DNA of 64,000 nt from Allodiplogaster sudhausi (lineage: Eukaryota > Nematoda > Chromadorea > Rhabditida > Diplogasteridae), in the NCBI GenBank assembly GCA_945643635.1, contig CALZFC010000031.1, positions 2,035,001-2,099,000 on the forward strand, read 5' to 3'. Within the stretch, counting starts at the first letter, position 1; the number at the start of each line of letters is the position of its first letter. The notes below the pieces were generated by a model. That model made no database searches. It was not told the DNA's origin and worked only from the letters and a program-made list of their open reading frames with translations. Positions 1-12,202 of the stretch are shown here, one piece after another. Made by a program: the position numbers and the translations under genes.

Positions 1-101
1 ACTACTCCCGACGTAGCCACGTACCATCCAGAGTCGGCGTCTCTGAGCCAGCAGCATTCCAGTCATGGTACTCTCATCTCTCTGTCTCTCTATCTCTTCT
101 C

Positions 102-138
<37 letters not shown>

Positions 139-642
139 TCTCTCTTACTCTCTCTTACTCTCTATCTCTCTCTTTCATCTCTCTCCCTCTATCTCTCTTT
201 CTCTCTACTCATAGTCTTAAACGGTAATTGTACTCCCGTATGATGCAGCCTACAAGCCACGACCAAGCAGCTCGTTCACTCCGGAGTTCGTCGACATCAC
301 TCCGCGTTCGACTACTCCCGACGAAGCCACGTGCCATCCAGAGTCAGCGTCTCTGAGCCAGCCAGTCATGGTACTCTCATCTCTCTCTCTCTCTCTCCCT
401 CTCCCTCTCCCTCTCTCCTCTCCCTCTCCCTCTCCCTCTCCCTCTCCCTCTCTCTCTTCTCCCTCTCCCTCTATCTCTTCTCTATTCTCTCTCCCTCTCC
501 CTCTCTCTATCTCTCCACTCGCCATTCTTTCCTTTCCAGATCAGCCTTTCCAGATGGTTGGTGCATGAGGATGCTTTAGGCTTGCTGATATGTTTTCCAA
601 TGGCTAATAAATAGATGTCTCTTCCTCCGTCCGCTCTCTTCT

Positions 643-690
<48 letters not shown>

Positions 691-1273
691 ACTCTCTCTC
701 TCTCTCTCTCTTACTCTCTCTTACTCTCTATCTCTCTCTCTCTCTCTTACTCTCTCTTACTCTCTATCTCTCTCTTTCATCTCTCTCCCTCTATCTCTCT
801 TTCTCTCTACTCATAGTCTTAAACTGTAATTGTACTCCCTTATGATGCAGCCTACAAGCCACGACCAAGCAGCTCGTTCACTCCGGAGTTCGTCGACATC
901 ACTCCGCGTTCGACTACTCCCGACGAAGCCACGTACCATCCAGAGTCGGCGTCTATGAGCCAGCAGCATGCCAGTCATGGTACTCTCATCTCTCTCTCTC
1001 TCTCTCTCTCTTACTCTCTCTCTTACTCTCTCTCTTACTCTCTCTTACTCTCTATCTCTCTCTCTCATCTCTCTCCCTCTGTCTCTCTTTCTCTCTACTC
1101 ATAGTCTTAAACTGTAATTGTACTCCCTTATGATGCAGCCTACAAGCCACGACCAAGCAGCTCGTTCACTCCGGAGTTCGTCGACATCACTCCGCGTTCG
1201 ACTACTCTCGACGAAGCCACGTACCATCCAGAGTCGGCGTCTCTGAGCCAGCAGCATGCCAGTCATGGTACTC

Positions 1274-1326
<53 letters not shown>

Positions 1327-1955
1327 TCTCTCTCTCTCTCTTACTCTCTCTTACTCTCTCTTACTCTCTCTTACTCTCTATCTCTCTCTCTCATCTCTCT
1401 CCCTCTGTCTCTCTTTCTCTCTACTCATAGTCTTAAACTGTAATTGTACTCCCTTATGATGCAGCCTACAAGCCACGACCAAGCAGCTCGTTCACTCCGG
1501 AGTTCGTCGACATCACTCCGCGTTCGACTACTCCCGACGTAGCCACGTACCATCCAGAGTCGGCGTCTCTGAGCCAGCAGCATTCCAGTCATGGTACTCT
1601 CATCTCTCTGTCTCTCTATCTCTTCTCTATTCTCTCTCCCTCTCCCTCTCCCTCTCTCTATCTCTCCACTCGCCATTCTTTCCTTTCCAGATCAGCCTTT
1701 CCAGATGGTTGGTGCATGAGGATGCTCTAGGCTTGCTGATATGTTTTCCAATGGCTAATAAATAGATGTCTCTTCTCCCTCTCCCTCTACCTCTTCTCTA
1801 TTCTCTCTCCCTCTCCCTCTCTCTATCTCTCCACTCGCCATTCTTTCCTTTCCAGATCAGCCTTTCCAGATGGTTGGTGCATGAGGATGCTCTAGGCTTG
1901 CTGATATGTTTTCCAATGGCTAATAAATAGATGTCTCTTCCTCCGTCCGCTCTCT

Positions 1956-2002
<47 letters not shown>

Positions 2003-2178
2003 ACTCATAGTCTTAACTGTAATTATACTCTCTTATGATGCAGCCTACAAGCCACGACCAAGCAGCTCGTTCACTCCGGAGTTCGTCGACATCACTCCGC
2101 GTTCGACTACTCTCGACGAAGCCACGTACCATCCAGAGTCGGCGTCTCTGAGCCAGCAGCATGCCAGTCATGGTACTC

Positions 2179-2243
<65 letters not shown>

Positions 2244-2495
2244 ATCTCTCTCCCTCTGCCTCTCTCTCTCTCTCTGTCTCTCTTTCTCTCTACTCATGGT
2301 CTTAACTGTAATTATACTTTCTTATGATGCAGCCTACAAGCCACGACCAAGCAGCTCGTTCACTCCGGAGTTCGTCGACATCACTCCGCGTTCGACTACT
2401 CCCGACGTAGCCACGTACCATCCAGAGTCGGCGTCTCTGAGCCAGCAGCATTCCAGTCATGGTACTCTCATCTCTCTGTCTCTCTATCTCTTCTC

Positions 2496-2532
<37 letters not shown>

Positions 2533-3057
2533 TCTCTCTTACTCTCTCTTACTCTCTCTTACTCTCTATCTCTCTCTTTCATCTCTCTCCCTCTATCTCT
2601 CTTTCTCTCTACTCATAGTCTTAAACGGTAATTGTACTCCCGTATGATGCAGCCTACAAGCCACGACCAAGCAGCTCGTTCACTCCGGAGTTCGTCGACA
2701 TCACTCCGCGTTCGACTACTCCCGACGAAGCCACGTGCCATCCAGAGTCAGCGTCTCTGAGCCAGCCAGTCATGGTACTCTCATCTCTCTCTCTCTCTCT
2801 CCCTCTCCCTCTCCCTCTCCCTCTCCCTCTCCCTCTCCCTCTCCCTCTCCCTCTCCCTCTCCCTCTCTCTCTTCTCCCTCTCCCTCTATCTCTTCTCTAT
2901 TCTCTCTCCCTCTCCCTCTCTCTATCTCTCCACTCGCCATTCTTTCCTTTCCAGATCAGCCTTTCCAGATGGTTGGTGCATGAGGATGCTTTAGGCTTGC
3001 TGATATGTTTTCCAATGGCTAATAAATAGATGTCTCTTCCTCCGTCCGCTCTCTTCT

Positions 3058-3116
<59 letters not shown>

Positions 3117-3906
3117 TCTCTCTCTCTCTCTCTCTTACTCTCTCTCTCTTACTCTCTCTTACTCTCTTACTCTCTCTCTCTTACTCTCTCTTACTCTCTT
3201 ACTCTCTCTCTCTCTTACTCTCTCTCTCTCTTTCTCTTACTCTCTCTCTCTCTCTTACTCTCTCTTACTCTCTCTTACTCTCTCTTACTCTCTTACTCTC
3301 TCTCTCTCTCTCTCTCTCTTACTCTCTCTCTCTCTCTCTCTCTACTCTCTCTCTCTCTCTCTCTCTTACTCTCTCTCTCTCTCTCTTACTCTCTCTTACT
3401 CTCTATCTCTCTCTTTCATCTCTCTCCCTCTATCTCTCTTTCTCTCTACTCATAGTCTTAAACGGTAATTGTACTCCCTTATGATGCAGCCTACAAGCCA
3501 CGACCAAGCAGCTCGTTCACTCCGGAGTTCGTCGACATCACTCCGCGTTCGACTACTCCCGACGAAGCCACGTGCCATCCAGAGTCAGCGTCTCTGAGCC
3601 AGCAGCATGACAGTCATGGTACTCTCATCTCTCTCTCTCTCCCTCTCCCTCTCCCTCTCCCTCTCCCTCTCCCTCTCCCTCTCCCTCTCCCTCTCCCTCT
3701 CCCTCTCCCTCTCCCTCTCTCTCTTCTCCCTCTCCGTCTATCTCTTCTCTATTCTCTCTCCCTCTCCCTCTCTCTATCTCTCCACTCGCCATTCTTTCCT
3801 TTCCAGATCAGCCTTTCCAGATGGTTGGTGCATGAGGATGCTCTAGGCTTGCTGATATGTTTTCCAATGGCTAATAAATAGATGTCTCTTCCTCCGTCCG
3901 CTCTCT

Positions 3907-3948
<42 letters not shown>

Positions 3949-4858
3949 TCTCTCTCTCTCTCTCTCTTACTCTCTCTCTCTTACTCTCTCTCTCTTACTC
4001 TCTCTCTCTTACTCTCTCTTACTCTCTTACTCTCTCTCTCTTACTCTCTCTTACTCTCTCTCTCTCTTACTCTCTCTCTCTCTCTTACTCTCTCTCTCTC
4101 TCTCTTACTCTCTTACTCTCTCTCTCTCTCTCTCTCTCTCTTACTCTCTCTCTCTCTACTCTCTCTCTTACTCTCTCTTACTCTCTCTTACTCTCTCTTA
4201 CTCTCTCTTACTCTCTCTTACTCTCTTACTCTCTCTCTCTCTTACTCTCTCTCTCTCTCTTACTCTCTCTCTCTCTCTTACTCTCTCTCTCTCTCTTACT
4301 CTCTCTCTCTCTCTCTTACTCTCTTACTCTCTATCTCTTACTCTCTTACTCTCTATCTCTCTCTCTCTGTCTCTCTCATCTCTCTCCCTCTGCCTCTCTC
4401 TCTCTCTGTCTCTCTTTCTCTCTACTCATGGTCTTAACTGTAATTATACTTTCTTATGATGCAGCTTACAAGCCACGACCAAGCAGCTCGTTCACTCCGG
4501 AGTTCGTCGACATCACTCCGCGTTCGACTACTCCCGACGAAGCCACGTGCCATCCAGAGTCAGCGTCTCTGAGCCAGCAGCATGCCAGTCATGGTACTCT
4601 CATCTCTCTCTCTCCCTCTCCCTCTCCCTCTCCCTCTCCCTCTCCCTCTCCCTCTCCCTCTCCCTCTCTCTCTTCTCCCTCTCCCTCTATCTCTTCTCTA
4701 TTCTCTCTCCCTCTCCCTCTCTCTATCTCTCCACTCGCCATTCTTTCCTTTCCAGATCAGCCTTTCCAGATGGTTGGTGCATGAGGATGCTCTAGGCTTG
4801 CTGATATGTTTTCCAATGGCTAATAAATAGATGTCTCTTCCTCCGTCCGCTCTCTTCT

Positions 4859-4896
<38 letters not shown>

Positions 4897-5228
4897 ACTC
4901 TCTCTCTCTCTCTTACTCTCTCTCTCTCTCTTACTCTCTCTCTCTTACTCTCTCTTACTCTCTTACTCTCTCTCTTACTCTGTCTTACTCTCTTACTCTC
5001 TCTCTCTTACTCTCTCTCTCTCTCTCACTCTCTCTCTCTCTCTTACTCTCTTACTCTCTTACTCTCTATCTCTCTCTCTCTCATCTCTCTCCTCTGCCTC
5101 TCTCTCTCTCTGTCTCTCTTTCTCTCCGTAGTTCGTCGACATCACTCCGCGTTCGACTACTCCCGACGAAGCCACGTACCATCCAGAGTCGGCGTCTCTG
5201 AGCCAGCAGCATGCCAGTCATGGTACTC

Positions 5229-5286
<58 letters not shown>

Positions 5287-5699
5287 TACTCTCTCTTACT
5301 CTCTCTTACTCTCTCTTACTCTCTCTCTTACTCTCTCTTACTCTCTCTTACTCTCTTACTCTCTCTCTCTTACTCTCTCTCTCTCTCTCTCTCTTACTCT
5401 CTCTCTCTCTCTCTTACTCTCTCTCTCTTACTCTCTTACTCTCTTACTCTCTTACTCTCTATCTCTCTCTCTCTCTCATATCTCTCCCTCTGCCTCTCTC
5501 TCTCTCTGTCTCTCTTTCTCTCTACTCATGGTCTTAACTGTAATTATACTCTCTTATGATGTAGCCTACAAGCCACGACCAAGCAGCTCGTTCACTCCGG
5601 AGTTCGTCGACATCACTCCGCGTTCGACTACTCCCGACGAAGCCACGTACCATCCAGAGTCGGCGTCTCTGAGCCAGCAGCATGCCAGTCATGGTACTC

Positions 5700-5748
<49 letters not shown>

Positions 5749-6264
5749 TCTCTCTTACTCTCTCTTACTCTCTATCTCTCTCTCTCATCTCTCTCCCTCT
5801 GTCTCTCTTTCTCTCTACTCATAGTCTTAAACTGTAATTGTACTCCCTTATGATGCAGCCTACAAGCCACGACCAAGCAGCTCGTTCACTCCGGAGTTCG
5901 TCGACATCACTCCGCGTTCGACTACTCCCGACGAAGCCACGTACCATCCAGAGTCAGCGTCTCTGAGCCAGCAGCATGCCAGTCATGGTACTCTCATCTC
6001 TCTCTCTCTCTCTCCCTCTCCCTCTCCCTCTCCCTCTCCCTCTCCCTCTCCCTCTCCCTCTCCCTCTCCCTCTCTCTCTTCTCCCTCTCCCTCTATCTCT
6101 TCTCTATTCTCTCTCCCTCTCCCTCTCTCTATCTCTCCACTCGCCATTCTTTCCTTTCCAGATCAGCCTTTCCAGATGGTTGGTGCATGAGGATGCTCTA
6201 GGCTTGCTGATATGTTTTCCAATGGCTAATAAATAGATGTCTCTTCCTCCGTCCGCTCTCTTCT

Positions 6265-6305
<41 letters not shown>

Positions 6306-7022
6306 TCTCTCTCTCTCTCTCTTACTCTCTCTCTCTCTCTCTCTTACTCTCTCTCTCTTACTCTCTCTTACTCTCTTACTCTCTCTCTCTTACTCTCTCT
6401 TACTCTCTTACTCTCTCTCTCTCTCTCTTACTCTCTCTCTCTCTCTCTTACTCTCTTACTCTCTATCTCTCTCTCTCATCTCTCTCCCTCTGCCTCTCTC
6501 TCTCTCTGTCTCTCTTTCTCTCCGGAGTTCGTCGACATCACTCCGCGTTCGACTACTCCCGACGAAGCCACGTACCATCCAGAGTCGGCGTCTCTGAGCC
6601 AGCAGCATGCCAGTCATGGTACTCTCATCTCTCTCTCTCTCTCTCTCTCTCTTACTCTCTCTTACTCTCTCTTACTCTCTTACTCTCTCTCTCTCTTACT
6701 CTCTCTCTCTCTCTCTTACTCTCTCTCTCTCTCTCTTACTCTCTCTCTTACTCTCTTACTCTCTTACTCTCTTACTCTCTATCTCTCTCTCTCTCTCATA
6801 TCTCTCCCTCTGCCTCTCTCTCTCTCTGTCTCTCTTTCTCTCTACTCATGGTCTTAACTGTAATTATACTCTCTTATGATGCAGCCTACAAGCCACGACC
6901 AAGCAGCTCGTTCACTCCGGAGTTCGTCGACATCACTCCGCGTTCGATTACTCCCGACGAAGCCACGTACCATCCAGAGTCGGCGTCTCTGAGCCAGCAG
7001 CATGCCAGTCATGGTACTCTCA

Positions 7023-7057
<35 letters not shown>

Positions 7058-7316
7058 ATCTCTCTCTCTCTCTCTTACTCTCTCTTACTCTCTATCTCTC
7101 TCTTTCATCTCTCTCCCTCTATCTCTCTTTCTCTCTACTCATAGTCTTAAACTGTAATTGTACTCCCTTATGATGCAGCCTACAAGCCACGACCAAGCAG
7201 CTCGTTCACTCCGGAGTTCGTCGACATCACTCCGCGTTCGACTACTCCCGACGAAGCCACGTACCATCCAGAGTCGGCGTCTCTGAGCCAGCAGCATGCC
7301 AGTCATGGTACTCTCA

Positions 7317-7351
<35 letters not shown>

Positions 7352-7607
7352 ATCTCTCTCTCTCTCTCTTACTCTCTCTTACTCTCTATCTCTCTCTTTC
7401 ATCTCTCTCCCTCTATCTCTCTTTCTCTCTACTCATAGTCTTAAACTGTAATTGTACTCCCTTATGATGCAGCCTACAAGCCACGACCAAGCAGCTCGTT
7501 CACTCCGGAGTTCGTCGACATCACTCCGCGTTCGACTACTCCCGACGAAGCCACGTACCATCCAGAGTCGGCGTCTCTGAGCCAGCAGCATGCCAGTCAT
7601 GGTACTC

Positions 7608-7648
<41 letters not shown>

Positions 7649-8174
7649 TCTCTCTTACTCTCTCTTACTCTCTATCTCTCTCTTTCATCTCTCTCCCTCT
7701 GTCTCTCTTTCTCTCTACTCATAGTCTTAAACGGTAATTGTACTCCCGTATGATGCAGCCTACAAGCCACGACCAAGCAGCTCGTTCACTCCGGAGTTCG
7801 TCGACATCACTCCGCGTTCGACTACTCCCGACGAAGCCACGTACCATCCAGAGTCAGCGTCTCTGAGCCAGCAGCATGCCAGTCATGGTACTCTCATCTC
7901 TCTCTCCCTCTCCCTCTCCCTCTCCCTCTCCCTCTCCCTCTCCCTCTCCCTCTCCCTCTCCCTCTCCCTCTCCCTCTCCCTCTCTCTCTTCTCCCTCTCC
8001 CTCTATCTCTTCTCTATTCTCTCTCCCTCTCCCTCTCTCTATCTCTCCACTCGCCATTCTTTCCTTTCCAGATCAGCCTTTCCAAATGGTTGGTGCATGA
8101 GGATGCTCTAGGCTTGCTGATATGTTTTCCAATGGCTAATAAATAGATGTCTCTTCCTCCGTCCGCTCTCTTCT

Positions 8175-8219
<45 letters not shown>

Positions 8220-8669
8220 TCTCTCTCTCTCTCTCTCTTACTCTCTCTCTCTTACTCTCTCTTACTCTCTTACTCTCTCTCTCTTACTCTCTCTTACTCT
8301 CTTACTCTCTCTCTCTCTTTACTCTCTCTCTCTCTCTCTTACTCTCTTACTCTCTTACTCTCTATCTCTCTCTCTCTCATCTCTCTCCCTCTGCCTCTCT
8401 CTCTCTCTGTCTCTCTTTCTCTCCGGAGTTCGTCGACATCACTCCGCGTTCGACTACTCCCGACGAAGCCACGTACCATCCAGAGTCGGCGTCTCTGAGC
8501 CAGCAGCATGCCAGTCATGGTACTCTCATCTCTCTCTCTCCCTCTCCCTCTCCCTCTCCCTCTCCCTCTCCCTCTCCCTCTCTCTCTTCTCCCTCTCCCT
8601 CTATCTCTTCTCTATTCTCTCTCCCTCTCCCTCTCTCTATCTCTCCACTCGCCATTCTTTCCTTTCCAG
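1..8669 (+). repeat. Tandem exon array with CT-microsatellite introns
   Basis: Full-length 129-nt exon copies start at 851, 1139, 1465, 2044, 2333, 3490, 4465, 5565, 5859, 6885, 7179, 7473 and 7759. Two copies lack 7 nt (249-370, 2653-2774). Three are 5'-truncated, starting near 5132, 6522 and 8422, and 1-69 is a copy cut by the window edge. Each complete copy is preceded by a conserved acceptor block (ACTCATAGTCTTAAACTG...TATGATGCAG) and followed by GTACTCTCATC leading into (CT)n, (CTCTTA)n or (CTCCCT)n. Copies differ at few positions (DEA/DVA, ATY/ATC, TTP/TTL). This suggests recent expansion by unequal exchange or conversion through the microsatellites. Collapse or expansion by the assembler is also possible. 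Confidence 0.9.
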
Positions 8670-8794
8670 ATCAGCCTGTGCGAACTGAAAGAAGATCCGC
8701 CGGCACACAATCCGACTCGGACATCGCGACAGTAGAGCTTCTTGCGGCGCTGTGGGAATCCATCACGCATAACAAAAGAGTCAGTTGACTGAAA

Positions 8795-8865
<71 letters not shown>

Positions 8866-9203
8866 GCAAACAAATTTAGAAGATTTCAATCTTTAAATAT
8901 AATAAAAAATTATTTTTTTGCGATTGAAAATTACATGCTAAACATATATAAATAGTATGAGTTATTTTCACTTTAGGAAGCCGACGACCTCATTGATCTC
9001 GTGGTTGCGCTAGTTAAGAAGATACGCGACGTTGTTCTGAATGCCAAGTCCACATGCAAAGCAGACGGGTCCTTTCAGATGATTTTGCTCTTATTGGTAG
9101 ATAATTTTTATCTATTTGTTGTTATTCACTTTAGAAGCTGCTTCCATCGAATGAAGAAATTCGAAAGCGAATCCGTGCTCTCCCTCATTTCGCCAAGCTT
9201 TAA
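1..9203 (+). CDS. 3' part of an exon-amplified gene with a helical C-terminus; GIT-like assignment tentative
   Basis: The gene enters from the left edge. A 129-nt exon (43 codons, phase 1 at both ends) is repeated many times and reads as a Pro/Ser/Thr-rich segment (YKPRPSSSFTPEFVDITPRS and following, ending QQHASH). Three unique exons end the gene: 8670-8779, which joins in phase as DQPVRTERRSAGTQSDSD; 8977-9096, ADDLIDLVVALVKKIRDVV; and 9135-9203, KLLPSNEEIRKRIRALPHF then TAA. The donor of 8670-8779 is GTCAGT. The amphipathic helices and the LLP...IR.RIRAL pattern loosely resemble the C-terminal helical domain of GIT (ARF-GAP) scaffold proteins, which binds paxillin. That is only a weak match by eye, and a different four-helix protein is possible. 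The Ser/Pro-rich repeats would form a long disordered linker. I am fairly sure it is a real gene and unsure of the family. Confidence 0.5.
540..8160 (+). repeat. Dispersed copies of a terminal-like exon with stop and AATAAA
   Basis: Eight copies start after TTCTTTCCTTTCCAG at 540, 1691, 1856, 2955, 3807, 4756, 6162 and 8082. Joined in phase to the 129-nt exon, each reads DQPFQMVGA and then TGA. About 45 nt later each has the sequence GGCTAATAAATAG, which contains a poly(A) hexamer. The true downstream exon at 8670 shares the same acceptor and the first eight bases (ATCAGCCT) and then diverges, so the copies look like a duplicated acceptor fused to a different tail. If used, each would end the protein early. 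Whether they are used as alternative 3' exons cannot be told from DNA alone. Confidence 0.75.
8799..8861. repeat. (TA)n microsatellite
   Basis: About 31 perfect TA units lie in the intron between the exons at 8670-8779 and 8977-9096. Confidence 0.95.
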
Positions 9204-9365
9204 ATCTCAAGTATCCTGCGCATTCTCTTCCTCTACTTCTCGCTCAACTCCTCCGCCAACATCAACGATTCTCTGACAGAGATGCCTTTGTTTATTGTTA
9301 CTATTTATTGTTCTCCTGACTAGGATACTCACTCAGTAAGACTACATTTTCATTAGGTTACTCAG

Positions 9366-9812
9366 TTACCGTATTTTCTCAGTTAGTACCCCCGGGGGTT
9401 CTATTTTTCAATATTCTTGCGGGGGAGGGGCACTATTAGTGGGAGGGGTTCTATTAGAGGGAGGGGTACTATTTTTCAATGTGAGACGCTGAAAGTTTAA
9501 TAACATCATTTTATTCCCAAAAAAAAGGATGGTAGCCCGAATTCAATGGAATCGTCACTGGAATATCCGTTTTACAACAGATTTATCATGAATTTGGCAC
9601 CCGTTCATTGGTAAGAGCACCACTTGCCTCCACGGTCTATACGAGGTACATCTAGAGCTGACGTACTAGACTTTTAGGGGGGGGGGTACTATTGGAGGGG
9701 GGGCTCTACTAGATTGAGGGGTTCTATTTTTCAATGGAATTTTCAGAGGGGGGTACTATTAGAGGGGGGGTGCTAATAAAGGGGGGGGGTACTAATAGAG
9801 AAAATACGGTAA
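9366..9812. mobile_element. MITE-like element with terminal inverted repeats
   Basis: The left end reads TTACCGTATTTTCTCAGTTA and the right end is its inverted counterpart, ending GAGAAAATACGGTAA. The ends match over about 27 bp, including the GTACCCCC stretch. The 447-bp interior is built of G-rich modules such as GGGGTACTATTAGAGGGGGG and has no coding potential, which fits a non-autonomous DNA transposon. I see no clear target-site duplication. It lies just 3' of the preceding gene's stop codon. Confidence 0.6.
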
Positions 9813-12202
9813 TTTCTTGTAGATCAACATGCCCCAATTAAGCTGTTAGCTAAGTAGGCTACTTTTTTTCGCGCACTAATGATGTTTATCTGATATGTTT
9901 TAAACGTATAACACCTTCAGCATAAAATTTTGGTGTCATATACGTTAGTTTCACAGTTGAAAAAAACTACTTTTGAACAAATACATGTTTTCCATTGCTT
10001 TTTGGATGAATAACGTGTGCATTAGTTATGCTGATATACATATTACAGACAGAGAGGGCGAGGCAAGAGAGTGAGGGATGCAGAGAAAAGCAGCAAATGC
10101 GAGAGAGAGAGATGGCGAGGCAAGAGAGTGAGGGATGCAGAGAAAAGCAGTAAGAGCGAGAGGGAGACAGAGAGGGCGCCAGTCGCACCAGTGTCGCAGA
10201 GTCGCAGAGTGGGCACCAGTCGAGAATGAGCTCTCAGCTCAACGCTCATGATGTTTTTTCACGATTTTTGAACCTCAATGAAAATTCCTGTCATTCTGAT
10301 GTATCTACATACATACATACATATAACCATTCTCACATCCTTTCATTCCTTATGTCCCGTAGTTATATCTAAATACCGTTGTTATTACATAAATGCTATT
10401 TAATTTTAATTTAATGTTAATGTTGTCAGATGGACAGCGTGACTTTATGCTTTGGGTGTAGTACATTGAAAGTATTCCAGATAAAGTTGACAGGTGAAGG
10501 TCATGGAAAGTATACTAGATTGAGCTCATCCACATAAAAGAATTGCTTACAAAGTTAACACCGCGACGTGCATACTCGTGGACTATCTTACATACAATCC
10601 TCTCTCATTCTGAGGGTTTAGGGTAGCAAGGGGTTACGATAGTCTCAAGCGGTTGCGTATATGTATAATGAAGTGCGATAGCCCGTACGTCTGCTGATAC
10701 GATTCACATATCGCCTCTTTTTTCTTACTCCATCATCCTCTCAGTCGTCTGTGTCTCTTTCAGTGGCGCACTCTCTCGCTTCTCGTCATGTCTCTCGCGT
10801 CTAGATCCTCTCATCGCTCAACGCTCTCTCGCTGTGAAGGGTCGTAATAGTTCCATTTGGGATAGCAGCTGCATGGGTGACCCACCAGAACAGTACGAGA
10901 AAATAGAGATTGTAAGTAGAGACGTAAAGAAAAAGAGAATGTTATAGAATGAGGAAAAGAACATGAGAGAAAGAGAGAGAGAGGGGAGAGATACGCAGAG
11001 AGAAGGAGAGAGAAGCAGCCACCGTCAATGCCTGCTCATAATAAAGATAATGATGAGGATAACGGTGCGAGTTGCATGCATATTTATAAGAAGGGTCACT
11101 ACGCTGGGAGAGCCGGCCGGGTTCATCTGTGCAAAGGAAGAAGAAGGCACTGTTCTAGTTATATTAATCGAAAATCATAATTTATTATATTCCACTTGAG
11201 TGGGCATGTTTAACTTTATCCGTCTTTATATATCAGCACTTGTAGAAAAAACACGAATTATTAACTTTTATTTTTTCTTTGTTTTGTTTAATTAAAATTA
11301 ATGTACAAACAACGTTCACGAGACCATCTTCCATGACCCCTTTATCTCTCTCTCTCCTCTCTCTCTCTCCACTCTCTCTCTCTATATATATATATCTATC
11401 TATTTCTCCCACTCGTGTAACAACGTTGACGTTCGGCGATATAACATCTCTAGGACAGTCACGAGTTTGATACTATGTAAAAAGGAGAAAATTATTAATT
11501 AATTTACCTTAATTGCACATAGAAAACAGCGCGAACTTCTTGATGTCTTCCGTTTCAATTCTCTACGGATATATTACAAATTTATAAAGATGACATTTAT
11601 TAATGTGACCAGATTATGTTCTTAAAAGGAGGTCAAGCTCACTCCTGAATTTGCAGCTTTTTGTCTCACAGAAGTGCGAGATAGCGTGAATTTGCCCCAT
11701 TCCTGGACCTCCATGCATGGCCAGTTATTATTATACTATTGCTCGACCTTCTCTGACCCCTCTGTCACTCTCTCGATCTCTCCCTATCTCTTTCTTTCTC
11801 TCTATCTCTCTCTATCTCACTCTCTATAGCTCGTATCCTCCCTCCTGGCCTCCCTCCCTCATTGTTAGGCTAGTTATTACTAAAGTTTTCCTCCTTTCTT
11901 TTTCGAGACTATCTTCCCTGACTCCCTGTCTCTCTCTCTCTCTCACTCTCTCTCCTTCTCACTCTCTATCCCTCTCTCCCTTACTATCTCTCTTTCTTTA
12001 TCTCCCTCCTCCTCTCTCTCTCTCTCTTGCACTCTATCTCTCTATCTCTCTTTCTCCCACTCGTATCTCGCAATGAAGTGAGCGTTCGACAATATAGTCT
12101 CTCTGTTGTCATCATGCAACAGGCCCGAAACAACCATAAATTGATTGATACATACATAAAAAGAAAAAAAAGATTAATTAATTGGTTTTAGTTACTTATA
12201 CA
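9813..12202. other. Stretch without a confident gene; two related CT-rich modules
   Basis: Two diverged modules, about 11320-11480 and 11890-12110, share the order GAGACCATCTTCC-like start, CT-rich tract, CTCCCACTCGT, and a GACGTTCGGCGATATA-like block, so an old tandem duplication is likely. At 10873-10911 a short open frame (MGDPPEQYEKIEI) ends at a strong GTAAGT donor and could be a first coding exon. No continuing exon was found. It resembles the start of some protein kinases only in a general way. Confidence 0.3.

Noticed and set aside
250..8660. Many long Ser/Leu, Ser/Pro and Arg/Glu-rich open frames over the CT/GA tracts
   Set aside because: They come from dinucleotide and hexanucleotide repeats, which are open in several frames on both strands.
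10873..10911. Calling a protein kinase from the MGDPPEQYEKIEI start
   Set aside because: No kinase motif or further exon was found in the following kilobases.
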